Below are positions 41,891-50,841 of a DNA stretch of 64,000 nucleotides, one piece after another. Made by a program: the position numbers and the translations under genes. The notes under the pieces were generated by a model, which was given only the letters and a program-made list of their open reading frames with translations, searched no databases and was not told the origin of the DNA. Numbering within the stretch: the stretch's first letter is position 1; every line of letters begins with the position of its first letter. Source of the stretch: VYDC01 sp963667515 (GTDB lineage: Bacteria > Chloroflexota > Dehalococcoidia > UBA2979); assembly GCA_963667515.2 (NCBI GenBank), contig CAXXXY010000008.1:248001-312000 (forward strand), in the 5' to 3' direction.

Positions 41891-42539
41891 CGCCGCGCCC
41901 CCGGCTCCGCGACGCGTCGACACCTCGCCGGCGCCGGCGCTCACAGCCGCGCCGCCGCTAGGCTCGACGGGCGCCGGCGTCACCGCGCCGACGCACGGCG
42001 CGCCCCCCCGGCGACGGCCAGCGCGATGCCACCGCGCCGCGGAGGTTGCGTGCCCTGGCGATTCGGTCGTTCCCTGCATCGGTTCGTGCGGCGCCACGAA
42101 GTGGTGAACGACCGTCGTGGGCGGACAGGCCATCGCGGTGGCCTCGAGCCCGCCCTTCGACACGGCGCTCATCGTCTTGCGGCCCGCGTGGTCTGACCTG
42201 TACTACCCGGGCGTACTACTCCGGCGCGGTCCCGAGGCCGACCGCTCAGAGGGGGGCGCGTGCCCGGCAACCGGGGACGCGGCGGCGGAGTAGTATGGGC
42301 CGGGGCGGATGGGGCGCCGCCGTTATCCCCTCCGGTGCCTCGTCCGACCCCGCCCACATATGGAACGACGCCGATCGCCGCCGCGGATTGCCGCGCGCGA
42401 CGGCGAATGGCGACGGCCGGGACCGGTCGCGGCTCACCACCCTGACCGATCGTTCGTCGGGGCCGCGGGCTCCCATCCGACGTTGTGGGGCCGGAGGGCG
42501 GCGCAGTACGATGCCGTCCCACGTGGCAGGGGGGATGCG
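41891..42539. other. Long intergenic region with nested inverted repeats
   Basis: About 650 bases without a convincing gene. At 42213-42226 TACTACTCCGGCGC pairs with GCGGCGGAGTAGTA (42283-42296; 13 of 14 bases). Inside it, GCGTGCCCGG and CCGGGGACGC (around 42257-42280) can form a second hairpin. Together they could make a ~85-base structured RNA or a decayed small mobile element. A TGTACTACCC at 42199 resembles the IS481 right end, but only over ~12 bases. Confidence 0.4.
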
Positions 42540-44594
42540 ATGCGAACTCACGCCTCGGAAGAGCTGCGGAACGTCGTGCTGCTCGGCCATCACGCCGCCG
42601 GCAAGACAACGCTGGGCGAGGCGATGCTCCTCGCCTCGGGCGCGATCGATCGACTCGGCTCGGTCGACGCCGGCAGCACGGTCGGCGACTTCGACCCGCT
42701 CGAGCAGAAGCACCGCTACTCGATCTCGCTCGCGATGCTCCCGGTCGAGTGGCAGGACGCGCGCATCAACGTCATCGACACGCCCGGCTCGCCCGACTTC
42801 GAGGGTGACGTCGCCTGCGGCGTGCAGGCCGCCGACGCCGCGCTCGTCACCGTCGACGCCGTCGCCGGGATCGAGGGCGGGACGGAGGCGGCCTGGGAGC
42901 TCGCCGAGCGCGCCGGGTTGCCCCGCCTCGTCGTCGTGAACCGGATGGATCGTGAGAACGCCAGCTTCCAGCGCGTGCTCGACGCGCTTCGGGAGCGGTT
43001 CGGGTCGCGCGTGGTGCCGATCGCGATCCCGATCGGCGAGGCCGCGGCGTTCGCCGGGCTCGTCGAGCTGGTGAGCGGGCAGGCGCGCATGGGCGCCAAG
43101 GGCGTGCCCGGCGACGCCCCGTCCGAGCTCGGCGACGCGGTTGCCGCCGCGCGCGAGCAGCTCCTGGAGGCCGTCGCCGAGACCGACGACGACCTGCTCA
43201 CGAGCTACCTCGAGGGCGAGGAGCTGAGCGAGGAGACGCTCGCCGCCGCGCTCGCCGCCGCCGTCGCCGCGGGCCAGGTGATCCCCGTGCTCCCGGCCTC
43301 GGCCACCGAAGGCGTCGGCGTCCGCGCGCTGCTCGACGCGCTGGTGCGGCTCGTGCCGTCGCCGCTGGGGCGAGAGCACGCCCTCGAAGGCGGTGGCGGC
43401 CTCGTGACAAGGGCCGACGGCCCGGTCGTGGCGCAGGTCTTCAAGACCACCGCCGACCCGTTCGTGGGTCGGCTCACCTTCCTGCGGGTGCTCTCCGGCA
43501 CGCTCACGGCCGACGCGCACCCCCACAACGTGCAACGCGCGGAAGGGGAGCGCCTCGGCCACCTCTACCTGCAGCGGGGCAAGGAGCAGATCGAGGTGCC
43601 GGAGCTCGCCGCGGGCGACATCGGCGTCGCCGCGAAGCTCCAGCACACGCTCACCGGCGACACGCTCGTCGGCTCGGAGGCGGAGGCGACGCGCGTTGCC
43701 GCGATCCCGCTGCCCGTGCCGACGTACCGCACGGCGATCCACCCGCTGACGAAGTCCGACGTTGACAAGCTCTCGACCACGCTCGCGCGCATCCAGGAGC
43801 AGGACCCGACGATCCATGTCGAGCGCGATGCCGACACGGCGGAGCTGATCCTGCTCACGCTCGGCGAGGCCCAGGTCGCGGACGTGGCGGCGCGGCTGGC
43901 GCAGAACTTCGGCGTGGACGTGGAGATGGCGGTCGCGCGGGTGCCGTACCGCGAGACGATCAGCGCGCCCGTGAAAGCGGAGTACAAGCACAAGAAGCAG
44001 ACCGGGGGCCACGGCCAGTACGGCCACGTCGTGATCGAGTTGCAGCCGCTCGCCCGCGGCGACGGCTTCGAGTTCGAGCATAAGGTGGTGGGCGGCAAGG
44101 TGCCGCGGCAGTTCATCCCCGCGGTGGAGAAGGGGCTCGCGGAGTCGCTCCCCGACGGGCCAGTCGCGCACTCGCCCGTCGTCGACCTGCGCGTCACGCT
44201 GCTCGACGGCTCGGCGCACGCCGTCGACTCCTCGGAGATGGCGTTCAAGATCGCCGCGGCCCAGGCGCTGCGTCAGGGCATCCTCGATGCGCGTCCGCAG
44301 CTGCTCGAGCCGATCGCGCGGCTGCTGATCCGCGTGCCGAGCGACAACGTCGGCGACGTGATGAGCGACCTGAACGGCCGCCGCGGCCACGTCCACGGCG
44401 TCGAGCCCGAGGGCGCGATCTCCGTCGTCTCCGCCGAGGCGCCGCTCGCCGAGGTGCAGCGCTACTCGGCGGACCTGCGCGCGCTCACGGGCGCGCGCGG
44501 CCGCTTCTCGCTGGAGTTCGCGCACTACGCGGAGGTGCCGATGCACGTCCAGGAGCAGGTGCTGAAGGAGATCGCGACGGCGGCGGAGGCGTAG
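42540..44594 (+). CDS. EF-G-like translational GTPase (EF-G paralogue)
   Basis: A 684-residue protein with the five-domain layout of EF-G. G1 is LGHHAAGKTTLGE, G3 is VIDTPGSPDF, G4 is VVNRMDREN; domain IV begins VPYRETISAPVKAEYKHKKQ and contains GGHGQYGHVVIELQPL; domain V is RGHVHGVEPEGAISVVSAEA. G3 has Ser-Pro where canonical EF-G has the catalytic His-Val (DTPGHVDF). It therefore resembles the EF-G2/FusA2-like group of unclear function rather than the housekeeping translocase. ATG follows GGGGGG. It stands alone on the plus strand. Confidence 0.9.
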   Translation: MRTHASEELRNVVLLGHHAAGKTTLGEAMLLASGAIDRLGSVDAGSTVGDFDPLEQKHRYSISLAMLPVEWQDARINVIDTPGSPDFEGDVACGVQAADAALVTVDAVAGIEGGTEAAWELAERAGLPRLVVVNRMDRENASFQRVLDALRERFGSRVVPIAIPIGEAAAFAGLVELVSGQARMGAKGVPGDAPSELGDAVAAAREQLLEAVAETDDDLLTSYLEGEELSEETLAAALAAAVAAGQVIPVLPASATEGVGVRALLDALVRLVPSPLGREHALEGGGGLVTRADGPVVAQVFKTTADPFVGRLTFLRVLSGTLTADAHPHNVQRAEGERLGHLYLQRGKEQIEVPELAAGDIGVAAKLQHTLTGDTLVGSEAEATRVAAIPLPVPTYRTAIHPLTKSDVDKLSTTLARIQEQDPTIHVERDADTAELILLTLGEAQVADVAARLAQNFGVDVEMAVARVPYRETISAPVKAEYKHKKQTGGHGQYGHVVIELQPLARGDGFEFEHKVVGGKVPRQFIPAVEKGLAESLPDGPVAHSPVVDLRVTLLDGSAHAVDSSEMAFKIAAAQALRQGILDARPQLLEPIARLLIRVPSDNVGDVMSDLNGRRGHVHGVEPEGAISVVSAEAPLAEVQRYSADLRALTGARGRFSLEFAHYAEVPMHVQEQVLKEIATAAEA

Positions 44595-44641
44595 CTCCTC
44601 GCTGCGGGCGCGCGCCGCGGGCCGATGGCGAGGCCGCCCCG

Positions 44642-45130
44642 CTAGGGGATCGCGTCGCCTGCGCGGTCGCTTCCTCCGTCGGGGTCGCCGACGCCGCGGC
44701 GCCCCCACAGCGTGCGGTACTGCTCGCCCGTGATCGCTCGGCGCAGCTCGCGGCGCTCGAGCGCGCGCAGCTCACCGAGGCAGTTGCCCGCGCTCTCCAG
44801 GACCGCCGGATCGTCCGCGGCGGCGAGGCGATCGAGCACGCACTCCCACACGCCGAGGCGGCAGACGGCCTCGACGCGCCGCGTCCACGGGATCGTCGTG
44901 ATCGACTCGGGGCGAGGCAGCTGCGGGCGCAGCCGCCGCAGCGAGCGCAGGCGTTCCCCGGCGCTCGCGGCAATCGGCACCAGCCGCACCAACGGTCCGA
45001 CGCTGGCTGAGGTGCGTGTGTCGATGAGCAACGTGGTGCGCAGCATCGGGAAGTAGAGGCACGCGACCTCCGCCTCCGCGATGGTGCGTGCGATGTGGTC
45101 GACGTCGACCTCGTACCCGCCGTCGAGCAT
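44642..45130 (-). CDS. Conserved hypothetical protein (162 aa)
   Basis: Features: ARTIAEAEVACLYFPMLRTT, LLIDTRTSASVGPLVRLVPI, an Arg-rich RLRSLRRLRPQLPRPESITT and IPWTRRVEAVCRLGVWECVL. It looks like a soluble alpha/beta protein; I do not recognise a named family, though the pattern seems shared among Chloroflexota. ATG at 45130 after GGCGAGGA. It follows tyrS in the minus-strand run only after a divergent break, so it may be separate. Confidence 0.65.
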   Translation of the reverse strand: MLDGGYEVDVDHIARTIAEAEVACLYFPMLRTTLLIDTRTSASVGPLVRLVPIAASAGERLRSLRRLRPQLPRPESITTIPWTRRVEAVCRLGVWECVLDRLAAADDPAVLESAGNCLGELRALERRELRRAITGEQYRTLWGRRGVGDPDGGSDRAGDAIP

Positions 45131-45176
45131 CTACGTCCTCGCCGGCCCGCGCCGGATGCGCCCGTACCTTAGCACC

Positions 45177-46418
45177 TCACGACTCGCCCCCGGCGCCCGC
45201 CACGATGCGCAGGAAGCGATGGCGCCCGACACGCAGCTTGTCCCCCGGCGCGAGCACCTGCGTCGCCTCGGCGACCCGCTCGCCGTTCAGCGACACGGCG
45301 CCCTGCGCGACCAGTCGCTTCGCCTCGGCGCCGCTGGCGGCGAGCCCCGCGTCGACCAGCACCCGGTGCAGCGCCCACCCGTCCGAGGCCGCCGCGCTCG
45401 CCAGGGCGTACTCGGGCATCTCGGCGGGCGTCTCGCGCCGCTGGATCGTGGACTCGAAGTAGCGCTGCGCCTCGGCGGCGACCTCCGCGGTGTGGAGCGA
45501 GGCGACGATCTCGTAGGCGAGCCGCTTCTTCGCCGCCATCGCGGGCAGCTCGTCGCCCGCGCTCCCGCCGCCGAGGATCGCCTCCACCTCGTCGGCCGGC
45601 AGCGCCGTGAGCAGCGTGAAGTAGCCGGCCATCGCCGAGTCGGGGAGCGACATCACCTTGCCGTAGACCTCGGACGGCGCCTCGTCGATGCCGATGTAGT
45701 TGCCCGTGGTCTTCGACATCCGCAGCTGCCCGTCCGTCCCCACGAGGATCGGCAGCGTCAGCACCACCTGCGGCCGCTGCCCGAACTCCCGCTGCAGCGT
45801 GCGACCCGCCATCAGGTTGAAGAGCTGCTCAGAGCCCCCCACCTGCACGTCCGCCTCGAGGGCCACGGCGTCGTAGGCCTGCAGGATCGCGTAGAGCAGC
45901 TCCGAGAGATGGATCGCATCGTGCCGCTCCCAGCGCTGCGCGAAGTTCTGGCGCTCGAGGAACTGCGCGACGGTGAAGTGCGAGCAGAGCCGCATCACCT
46001 CCTCGAAGGGCAGCTCCGCGAGCCACTCGGCGTTCTCGCGCACGGTCGTGCGGTCGCGATCGAGGATGCGGAACGCCTGCTCCACGTACGTCGCGGCGTG
46101 CTCCCTCACCTGCTCCGCGCTCAGCATCGGGCGGCGCTTGTCCTTGTCCGACGGATCCCCGCCCACGAGCGCGGTGAAGCTGCCGATCAGGAAGGTGACG
46201 TCGTGCCCCAGGTCCTGGAACTGGCGCAGCTTGCGCATGCTGATGGTGTGCCCGAGCGTGAGGTCCACCGCCGTCGGGTCGTAGCCGCAGTAGACGCGGA
46301 GGGGGCGATCCTCCTCCAGCCGCTCGCGCAGCTCGCGCTCCATCGTGCGGCGCGTCTGCTCGTCGCCGAAGTCGGTGCCGCGCAGCAGCACCGCGAGCTG
46401 CTCCTCCACCGGCGCCAT
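45177..46418 (-). CDS. tyrS: Tyrosyl-tRNA synthetase
   Basis: A 413-residue class I aminoacyl-tRNA synthetase. YCGYDPTAVDLTLGHTISMR contains the HIGH motif as HTIS, and LRMSKTTGNYIGIDEAP contains KMSKS as RMSKT. An S4 RNA-binding domain closes the protein (AEAKRLVAQGAVSLNGERVA). The short connective region and motif forms suit the TyrZ-like bacterial subtype. ATG at 46418 lies 8 bp after ribF, so the two are cotranscribed. Placing tyrS behind aroH/aroF groups tyrosine use with aromatic synthesis. Confidence 0.94.
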   Translation of the reverse strand: MAPVEEQLAVLLRGTDFGDEQTRRTMERELRERLEEDRPLRVYCGYDPTAVDLTLGHTISMRKLRQFQDLGHDVTFLIGSFTALVGGDPSDKDKRRPMLSAEQVREHAATYVEQAFRILDRDRTTVRENAEWLAELPFEEVMRLCSHFTVAQFLERQNFAQRWERHDAIHLSELLYAILQAYDAVALEADVQVGGSEQLFNLMAGRTLQREFGQRPQVVLTLPILVGTDGQLRMSKTTGNYIGIDEAPSEVYGKVMSLPDSAMAGYFTLLTALPADEVEAILGGGSAGDELPAMAAKKRLAYEIVASLHTAEVAAEAQRYFESTIQRRETPAEMPEYALASAAASDGWALHRVLVDAGLAASGAEAKRLVAQGAVSLNGERVAEATQVLAPGDKLRVGRHRFLRIVAGAGGES

Positions 46419-46426
46419 GCGGCGGC

Positions 46427-47362
46427 TCACGCGCTTGCCGCCTGCGCGAGGTAGTCGCGGCTCGCGGCGACGTCGGCGCGGATCTGCGCCACCAGCGCCT
46501 CCGGTCCCCCGAAGCGCTGCTCCGGGCGCAGCCGGTGCAGCAGCTCGATCGAGACGTGCGCGCCGTAGAGGTCGCCCTCGAAGTCGAGCAGGTGCGTCTC
46601 CACCTGCCGGCCGCTGCCGTCGAACGTGGGCCGCACGCCGATGTTCGTCACGGCGCCGAAGCGTTGCGCCCCGGCGCTGGCGCGGGTGACGTAGACGCCG
46701 TTCGGCGGGAGCGCGCGGTCGGGGCTGACGCCGATGTTGAGCGTGGGGAAGCCGAGCTGTCGGCCGCGCTCCTCGCCGCGCAGCACGGGGCCGCGCAGCG
46801 AGTACGGGCGCCCCAGCAGCCGCGCCACCTCGTCCATCTCGCCCTCGGCGAGCGCCTGACGGATGCGCGTCGAGGAGACCTTGGCCTCGCCCGCGGCGAC
46901 CAGCTCGAGCGCGACGACCTCGAGGCCGAGCGGTCCGCCCAGCTCCGCCAGCCGCTCCGCCGTGCCCTCGCGCCCGCGCCCCAGCGCGAAGTCGGCGCCG
47001 ACCACCAGCAGCCGCGCCCGTGCCTCCTCGGCGAGTAGCCGCACGAACTCCTCCGCGCTCACCTGCGCCAGCTCCGAGGTGAAGCTCACGACCGCGACGA
47101 ACTCGGCGCCCATCTCCTGCAGCAGCTCGACGCGGCGCTCGAGGGACTCCAGGTAGGCCAGTGGGACGTCGGGGCGCAGCACGGAGATCGGGCTGGGGTG
47201 GAACGTGACCACGCCCGGCGTCAGCCCTCGCGCCTGCGCCTCGGCGCGCAGTCGCTCCACCAGCGCGCCATGCCCTCGGTGGACGCCGTCGAAGACGCCC
47301 AAGGTGATCGCGCTCTCGCCGGGAGGGATCCCGCGGCGCAGCTCCTCGCGGACCAGCAGCAC
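46427..47362 (-). CDS. ribF: Bifunctional riboflavin kinase/FAD synthetase
   Basis: About 311 residues. The N-terminal FMN adenylyltransferase domain has ITLGVFDGVHRGHGALVERL and VVTFHPSPISVLRP, then FALGRGREGTAERLAELG and VSSTRIRQALAEGEMDEVAR. The C-terminal riboflavin kinase domain has GRQLGFPTLNIGVS and GVYVTRASAG. It makes FMN and FAD, needed by the many flavoenzymes here. The start is uncertain: GTG at 47362 (VLLVREELRRG) fits family length; a longer frame to 47446 is low-complexity. Confidence 0.92.
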   Translation of the reverse strand: MLLVREELRRGIPPGESAITLGVFDGVHRGHGALVERLRAEAQARGLTPGVVTFHPSPISVLRPDVPLAYLESLERRVELLQEMGAEFVAVVSFTSELAQVSAEEFVRLLAEEARARLLVVGADFALGRGREGTAERLAELGGPLGLEVVALELVAAGEAKVSSTRIRQALAEGEMDEVARLLGRPYSLRGPVLRGEERGRQLGFPTLNIGVSPDRALPPNGVYVTRASAGAQRFGAVTNIGVRPTFDGSGRQVETHLLDFEGDLYGAHVSIELLHRLRPEQRFGGPEALVAQIRADVAASRDYLAQAASA

Positions 47363-47458
47363 GGGCGGTGGGGGTCCCTTCGCTGCCGGCCGTGGCGCGG
47401 CCGCGGGCCGGCGTGATCGTAGCACCGGCCGCGCGCCGGGGCACACGAACTCGCCGCC

Positions 47459-48322
47459 CTACGCTCCCGGCAGGTCCGTCGCGAGCTCGCCCAGCACCAG
47501 CGGCGCCGCGCCCGGCCGCCGCACGAGCGCGATGTCGCCGAAGGCGTCGGGCTGCGTCGCCTCCAGAAAGCCCACCTTGATCAGCTCCAGCACGGCGAGG
47601 AAGTCGACCACCACCTGCAGCCGCGAGCTGGCGTGCTCCAGCACGCGGCGGAACGAGAGGCTCGGCTCCGCCTCCAGCCGCGCGGCCAGCAGCTCGATGC
47701 GATCGCGGAGCCGCACCCGCTCTCGTGCGAGCGGCGGGGCCGCCGCGGCCTGCGCCTCCGCGATGCGATCGAGCACGCCGCGGAACGCCGCGGTCAGCGC
47801 CTCCAGCGGTACGCCGTCCAGCCCGCTGCCCAGCGGCACCGCGGGCGGCGCCGCCTCGCGGCGGTAGGAGCGCCCGGCCTCCCCCTGCGCACGCAGCTCC
47901 TCGGCGAGCTCGCGGAAGCGCCGGTACTCGCGGAGCGCCGCCACAAGCGCCTCGGCATCGTCGCCGGCCGCGCCCGTGTCGCCCTCCTCGCCGGGCTCGC
48001 GGGGGAGCAGCGCGCGTGACTTGAGGAGCAGCAGCCGCGCCCCGATCGCGATGAAGTCCGCGAGCCGCCCCAGGTCGATGCGGTCGGCCGCGCGCAGGTG
48101 CGCCAGGTACTGCTCCGTGACGGCCAGCAGCGAAACCGCGGTGACGTCGAGCTCCTCGCGCTCGATGAGGTGCAGCAGCAGATCCAGCGGCCCCTCGAAC
48201 GCGGGCAGCCGCAGCGCGAAGCCGGGCTCCTCGGCGAGCACCGCGGTCGAGGCATGGATGCCGCTCGGAAGCGGCGGAGGGGCGGCCTCGTCAGCCGCGC
48301 CCCCCGCCCGTTCCTCGCTCAC
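47459..48322 (-). CDS. scpA: Segregation and condensation protein A
   Basis: A 287-residue kleisin that bridges SMC heads in chromosome segregation. FEGPLDLLLHLIEREELDVT and AVSLLAVTEQYLAHLR are the N-terminal SMC-binding signature, FIAIGARLLLLKSRALLP follows, and the C-terminal winged helix has VVDFLAVLELIKVGFLEATQ. scpB is not adjacent, which departs from the common scpA-scpB order. GTG at 48322, 13 bp after aroF, is chosen because upstream codons overlap aroF. Confidence 0.9.
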   Translation of the reverse strand: MSEERAGGAADEAAPPPLPSGIHASTAVLAEEPGFALRLPAFEGPLDLLLHLIEREELDVTAVSLLAVTEQYLAHLRAADRIDLGRLADFIAIGARLLLLKSRALLPREPGEEGDTGAAGDDAEALVAALREYRRFRELAEELRAQGEAGRSYRREAAPPAVPLGSGLDGVPLEALTAAFRGVLDRIAEAQAAAAPPLARERVRLRDRIELLAARLEAEPSLSFRRVLEHASSRLQVVVDFLAVLELIKVGFLEATQPDAFGDIALVRRPGAAPLVLGELATDLPGA

Positions 48323-48335
48323 GCCCCGACCTCGC

Positions 48336-49379
48336 TCACGCGGGCAGGGCCTGCGGCAGCGGGTGCAGCGGGCGCCCCACGGCATCGGCGATGGCGCCGG
48401 CGCTCCGCATCAGCTCGGCGAAGTTCGCCGGCGTCAGCGACTGCGCACCGTCGGAGAGCGCCTGGTCGGGGTTCGGGTGCACCTCGATGATCACACCGTC
48501 GGCGCCGGCGGCGAGCGCCGCGAGCGCCATCGGCTGCACGAGGTACCACCTCCCCGTCCCGTGCGACGGGTCGGCGAACACCGGCAGGTGCGAGAGCCGC
48601 TTCACCATCGCCACGGCGTTCAGGTCCAGCGTGTTGCGTGTCGCAGTCTCGAAGGTGCGGATGCCGCGCTCGCAGAGGATCACCTGCGAGTTGCCCTGCG
48701 CCAGGATGTACTCGGCGGCCAGCAGCCACTCCTCGATGGTGCCGGCGAGCCCGCGCTTCAGCATCACCGGCTTCCCGGCGCGCCCCACCTCGTCCAGCAG
48801 CGTGAAGTTCTGCGCGTTGCGGGCGCCGATCTGCAGCAGATCGGCGTGCTCGGCGATCGACTCCACGTCGCGCTCGGAGAGCACCTCGGTGACGACCGGC
48901 ATCGAGAGCTCGGCGCCCGCCGCCGCCAGCAATCGCAGCCCCTCCAGGCCGAGCCCGCGGAAGGAGTAGGGCGAGCTGCGCGGCTTGAAGGCGCCGCCCC
49001 GCAGGATGTGGGCGCCGCCCGCGCGCACGCCGCGCGCCGCCGCGAAGAGCTGCTCTTCGCTCTCGACCGCGCAGGGGCCGGCCATCGCCACGGTGCGGCC
49101 GCCGCCCACGCGCACGCCGTAGGGCAGCTCCACCACCGTGTCGCCGGGGTGCGTCTCGCGCGAGGCGAGCTTGAACGGCTTGGAGATGCGCACGATGTCG
49201 TCGACGCCCTCCATCGTCGCGAGCTCGTCGCGCAGCTCCGGGAACACCTGCCCGAGCACGGCGATGACCGTGCGCTCCACACCCTCGATCTCGCGGTCGC
49301 GCAGCCCCAGGTCGTGGAGGCGCCCCACCACGGCCTCCCGCTGCCCGGCCGTATGGCCCATCTTCATCACGACGATCAC
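48336..49379 (-). CDS. aroF: 3-deoxy-7-phosphoheptulonate (DAHP) synthase, type I-beta
   Basis: A 347-residue enzyme for the first shikimate step (PEP + erythrose-4-P to DAHP). It has an N-terminal ferredoxin-like regulatory domain (residues ~1-70, MIVVMKMGHTAGQREAVVGR) and a TIM-barrel with AMAGPCAVESEEQLF, GGAFKPRSSPYSFRGLG, LKRGLAGTIEEWLLAAEYIL and FADPSHGTGRW. GTG start overlaps the aroH stop (GTGA) with GGAGGAG upstream. The regulatory domain and the adjoining AroH suggest joint control of flux into aromatics. Confidence 0.95.
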   Translation of the reverse strand: MIVVMKMGHTAGQREAVVGRLHDLGLRDREIEGVERTVIAVLGQVFPELRDELATMEGVDDIVRISKPFKLASRETHPGDTVVELPYGVRVGGGRTVAMAGPCAVESEEQLFAAARGVRAGGAHILRGGAFKPRSSPYSFRGLGLEGLRLLAAAGAELSMPVVTEVLSERDVESIAEHADLLQIGARNAQNFTLLDEVGRAGKPVMLKRGLAGTIEEWLLAAEYILAQGNSQVILCERGIRTFETATRNTLDLNAVAMVKRLSHLPVFADPSHGTGRWYLVQPMALAALAAGADGVIIEVHPNPDQALSDGAQSLTPANFAELMRSAGAIADAVGRPLHPLPQALPA

Positions 49380-49777
49380 GATGACTCCTCCGCATGCGGC
49401 GTGCCGGGCTCACCCGCGCTCGCCAGGTCGGGGCGCAGCACGCGCGCCCCGCGTAGATAGATGTGCTCCAGCTCGTGCGCGGCCCGCTCCGTGTTGACGT
49501 GCAGCAGGATGCGCACGCAGCGCGGGAGGCTACCCGGCACGCCCATCTCGTGCGTGCAGAGCAGCGCGACGTCGGTCCAGCCCGCGGCCCGCGCCGCCAC
49601 CGCGGGGAACTCCGCGTTGAGGTCCGGCGTCGTGCTGAAGATGACCGAGGCCACGTCGTCGCGCTGTACGCCGTTGGCGCGCACCAGGCAGTCGAGCAGC
49701 TCCGACGTCGCGTCGAGGATCGCCTCGCGCGAGTTCGTCGTCGCCGTCGTTGCGCCTCGGATGCCGCGAACCAGCAT
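49376..49777 (-). CDS. aroH: Chorismate mutase, AroH class
   Basis: A 133-residue monofunctional trimeric-type chorismate mutase (chorismate to prephenate). VRGIRGATTATTNSREAILD, SVIFSTTPDLNAEFPAVAAR and CTHEMGVPGSLPRCVRILLH are diagnostic of the Bacillus AroH fold. ATG at 49777 after GGAGCG. It overlaps aroF by 4 bp. The 207-bp gap to trpA (49778-49984) has a perfect palindrome GGCGCCGCGGCGCC but no T-run, so it is unclear whether the trp transcript continues here. Confidence 0.95.
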   Translation of the reverse strand: MLVRGIRGATTATTNSREAILDATSELLDCLVRANGVQRDDVASVIFSTTPDLNAEFPAVAARAAGWTDVALLCTHEMGVPGSLPRCVRILLHVNTERAAHELEHIYLRGARVLRPDLASAGEPGTPHAEESS

Positions 49778-49984
49778 CGGCGGTGCGCTCCGTTCCTCGT
49801 TCGTGAGCGGGCGGCTGTCGAGCACCGGCTGCCGGGTGGCGGCCGGGCGCCCTAGCGGCGCCCCGCGTGCAGCGAGGCGCCGCGGCGCGCGAAGCCACCA
49901 AACGCACCGGCCGCGGACCGGCCGCGCGGCACGGCGAGCACCCGCCCGAGGCACGGCGCCGCGGCGCCCCCCCTCGTGGCGCGC

Positions 49985-50839
49985 TCAGCCATCGTCCGCT
50001 GCGGCTGGCTCACGACCGGCGATCCCCATCACGAACTCCCGGACCCGCTCGGGCCGGCTCGCGGGCGGCGCGTCTCGCACCGCCTGCACGAACGCGCTCC
50101 CCACGATCGCGGCGTCCGCGATGCGGCCCACCGCCTGCACGTGCCGCGCCGCCGAGATGCCGAAGCCGACGGCGAGCGGCAGATCCGTCTGCGCCCGCAC
50201 CCGCCCGAGGAACTCGGGCAGCGCCGGCGGCAGCTCCGCGCGCGAGCCGGTCACGCCGGCCACGCTCACGCAGTAGATGAACCCGCTCGCGGCCGCCGCG
50301 ACCTTCGCGATGCGCTCCTCGGTCGAGGTCGGCGCCAGCAGGTACACCAGGTGCAGCCCCGCTGCACGAGCCGGCCCCGCGAGCTCCGCGGCCTCCTCCG
50401 GGGGGAGGTCGATCACGATCAGCCCGTCGATGCCCGCCTCGACGGCGTCTCGCACGAACCTGCCCACCCCGTAGGCGAGCAGTGGATTGAAGTATCCCAT
50501 GATCAGGAACGGCACGCGAACGCCCTCGGACCTGAGCTGGCGCGTGATCGCGAAGAGCCGATCGAGCGTGGCGCCGTTGGCGAGCGCCTCCTCGTAGGCG
50601 CGCTGGTTGGTCACCCCGTCGGCCAGCGGGTCGCTGAAGGGGAAGCCCAGCTCGATCAGGTCGGCGCCGCCCTCCACGGCCGCGCGCACGATCGGCGCCG
50701 TAGCATCGGGCTCCGGCCAGCACACCGGGAGGAACGGAATGAGCGCCGGCCGCCCCTCGGCGCGCGCCCGGGCGAACGCCTCCGCGATGCGATCCTCGCG
50801 CGCCGTGGCGCCGCGCTCCTGCCCGCCCGCCGCGCTCAT
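49985..50839 (-). CDS. trpA: Tryptophan synthase alpha chain
   Basis: A 284-residue TIM-barrel that cleaves indole-3-glycerol phosphate. DLIELGFPFSDPLADG carries the catalytic Glu and Asp; LIMGYFNPLLAYGVGRFV, YLLAPTSTEERIAKVA, GVTGSRAELPPAL and LAVGFGISAARHVQAV complete the signature. ATG at 50839 starts 2 bp after the CPBP gene. It is separated from trpB by that gene, an unusual arrangement as trpB and trpA normally abut. Confidence 0.95.
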   Translation of the reverse strand: MSAAGGQERGATAREDRIAEAFARARAEGRPALIPFLPVCWPEPDATAPIVRAAVEGGADLIELGFPFSDPLADGVTNQRAYEEALANGATLDRLFAITRQLRSEGVRVPFLIMGYFNPLLAYGVGRFVRDAVEAGIDGLIVIDLPPEEAAELAGPARAAGLHLVYLLAPTSTEERIAKVAAAASGFIYCVSVAGVTGSRAELPPALPEFLGRVRAQTDLPLAVGFGISAARHVQAVGRIADAAIVGSAFVQAVRDAPPASRPERVREFVMGIAGREPAAADDG

Positions 50840-50841
50840 GC

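Noticed and set aside
42199..42211. TGTACTACCCGG as a remnant right end of the IS481-type element
   Set aside because: Only about 12 bases match, no NCTAGN flank and no further IS sequence; chance is likely enough.
49958..49971. GGCGCCGCGGCGCC palindrome as terminator between trpA and aroH
   Set aside because: It lacks a T-run on either strand and GC-rich palindromes are frequent by chance here.
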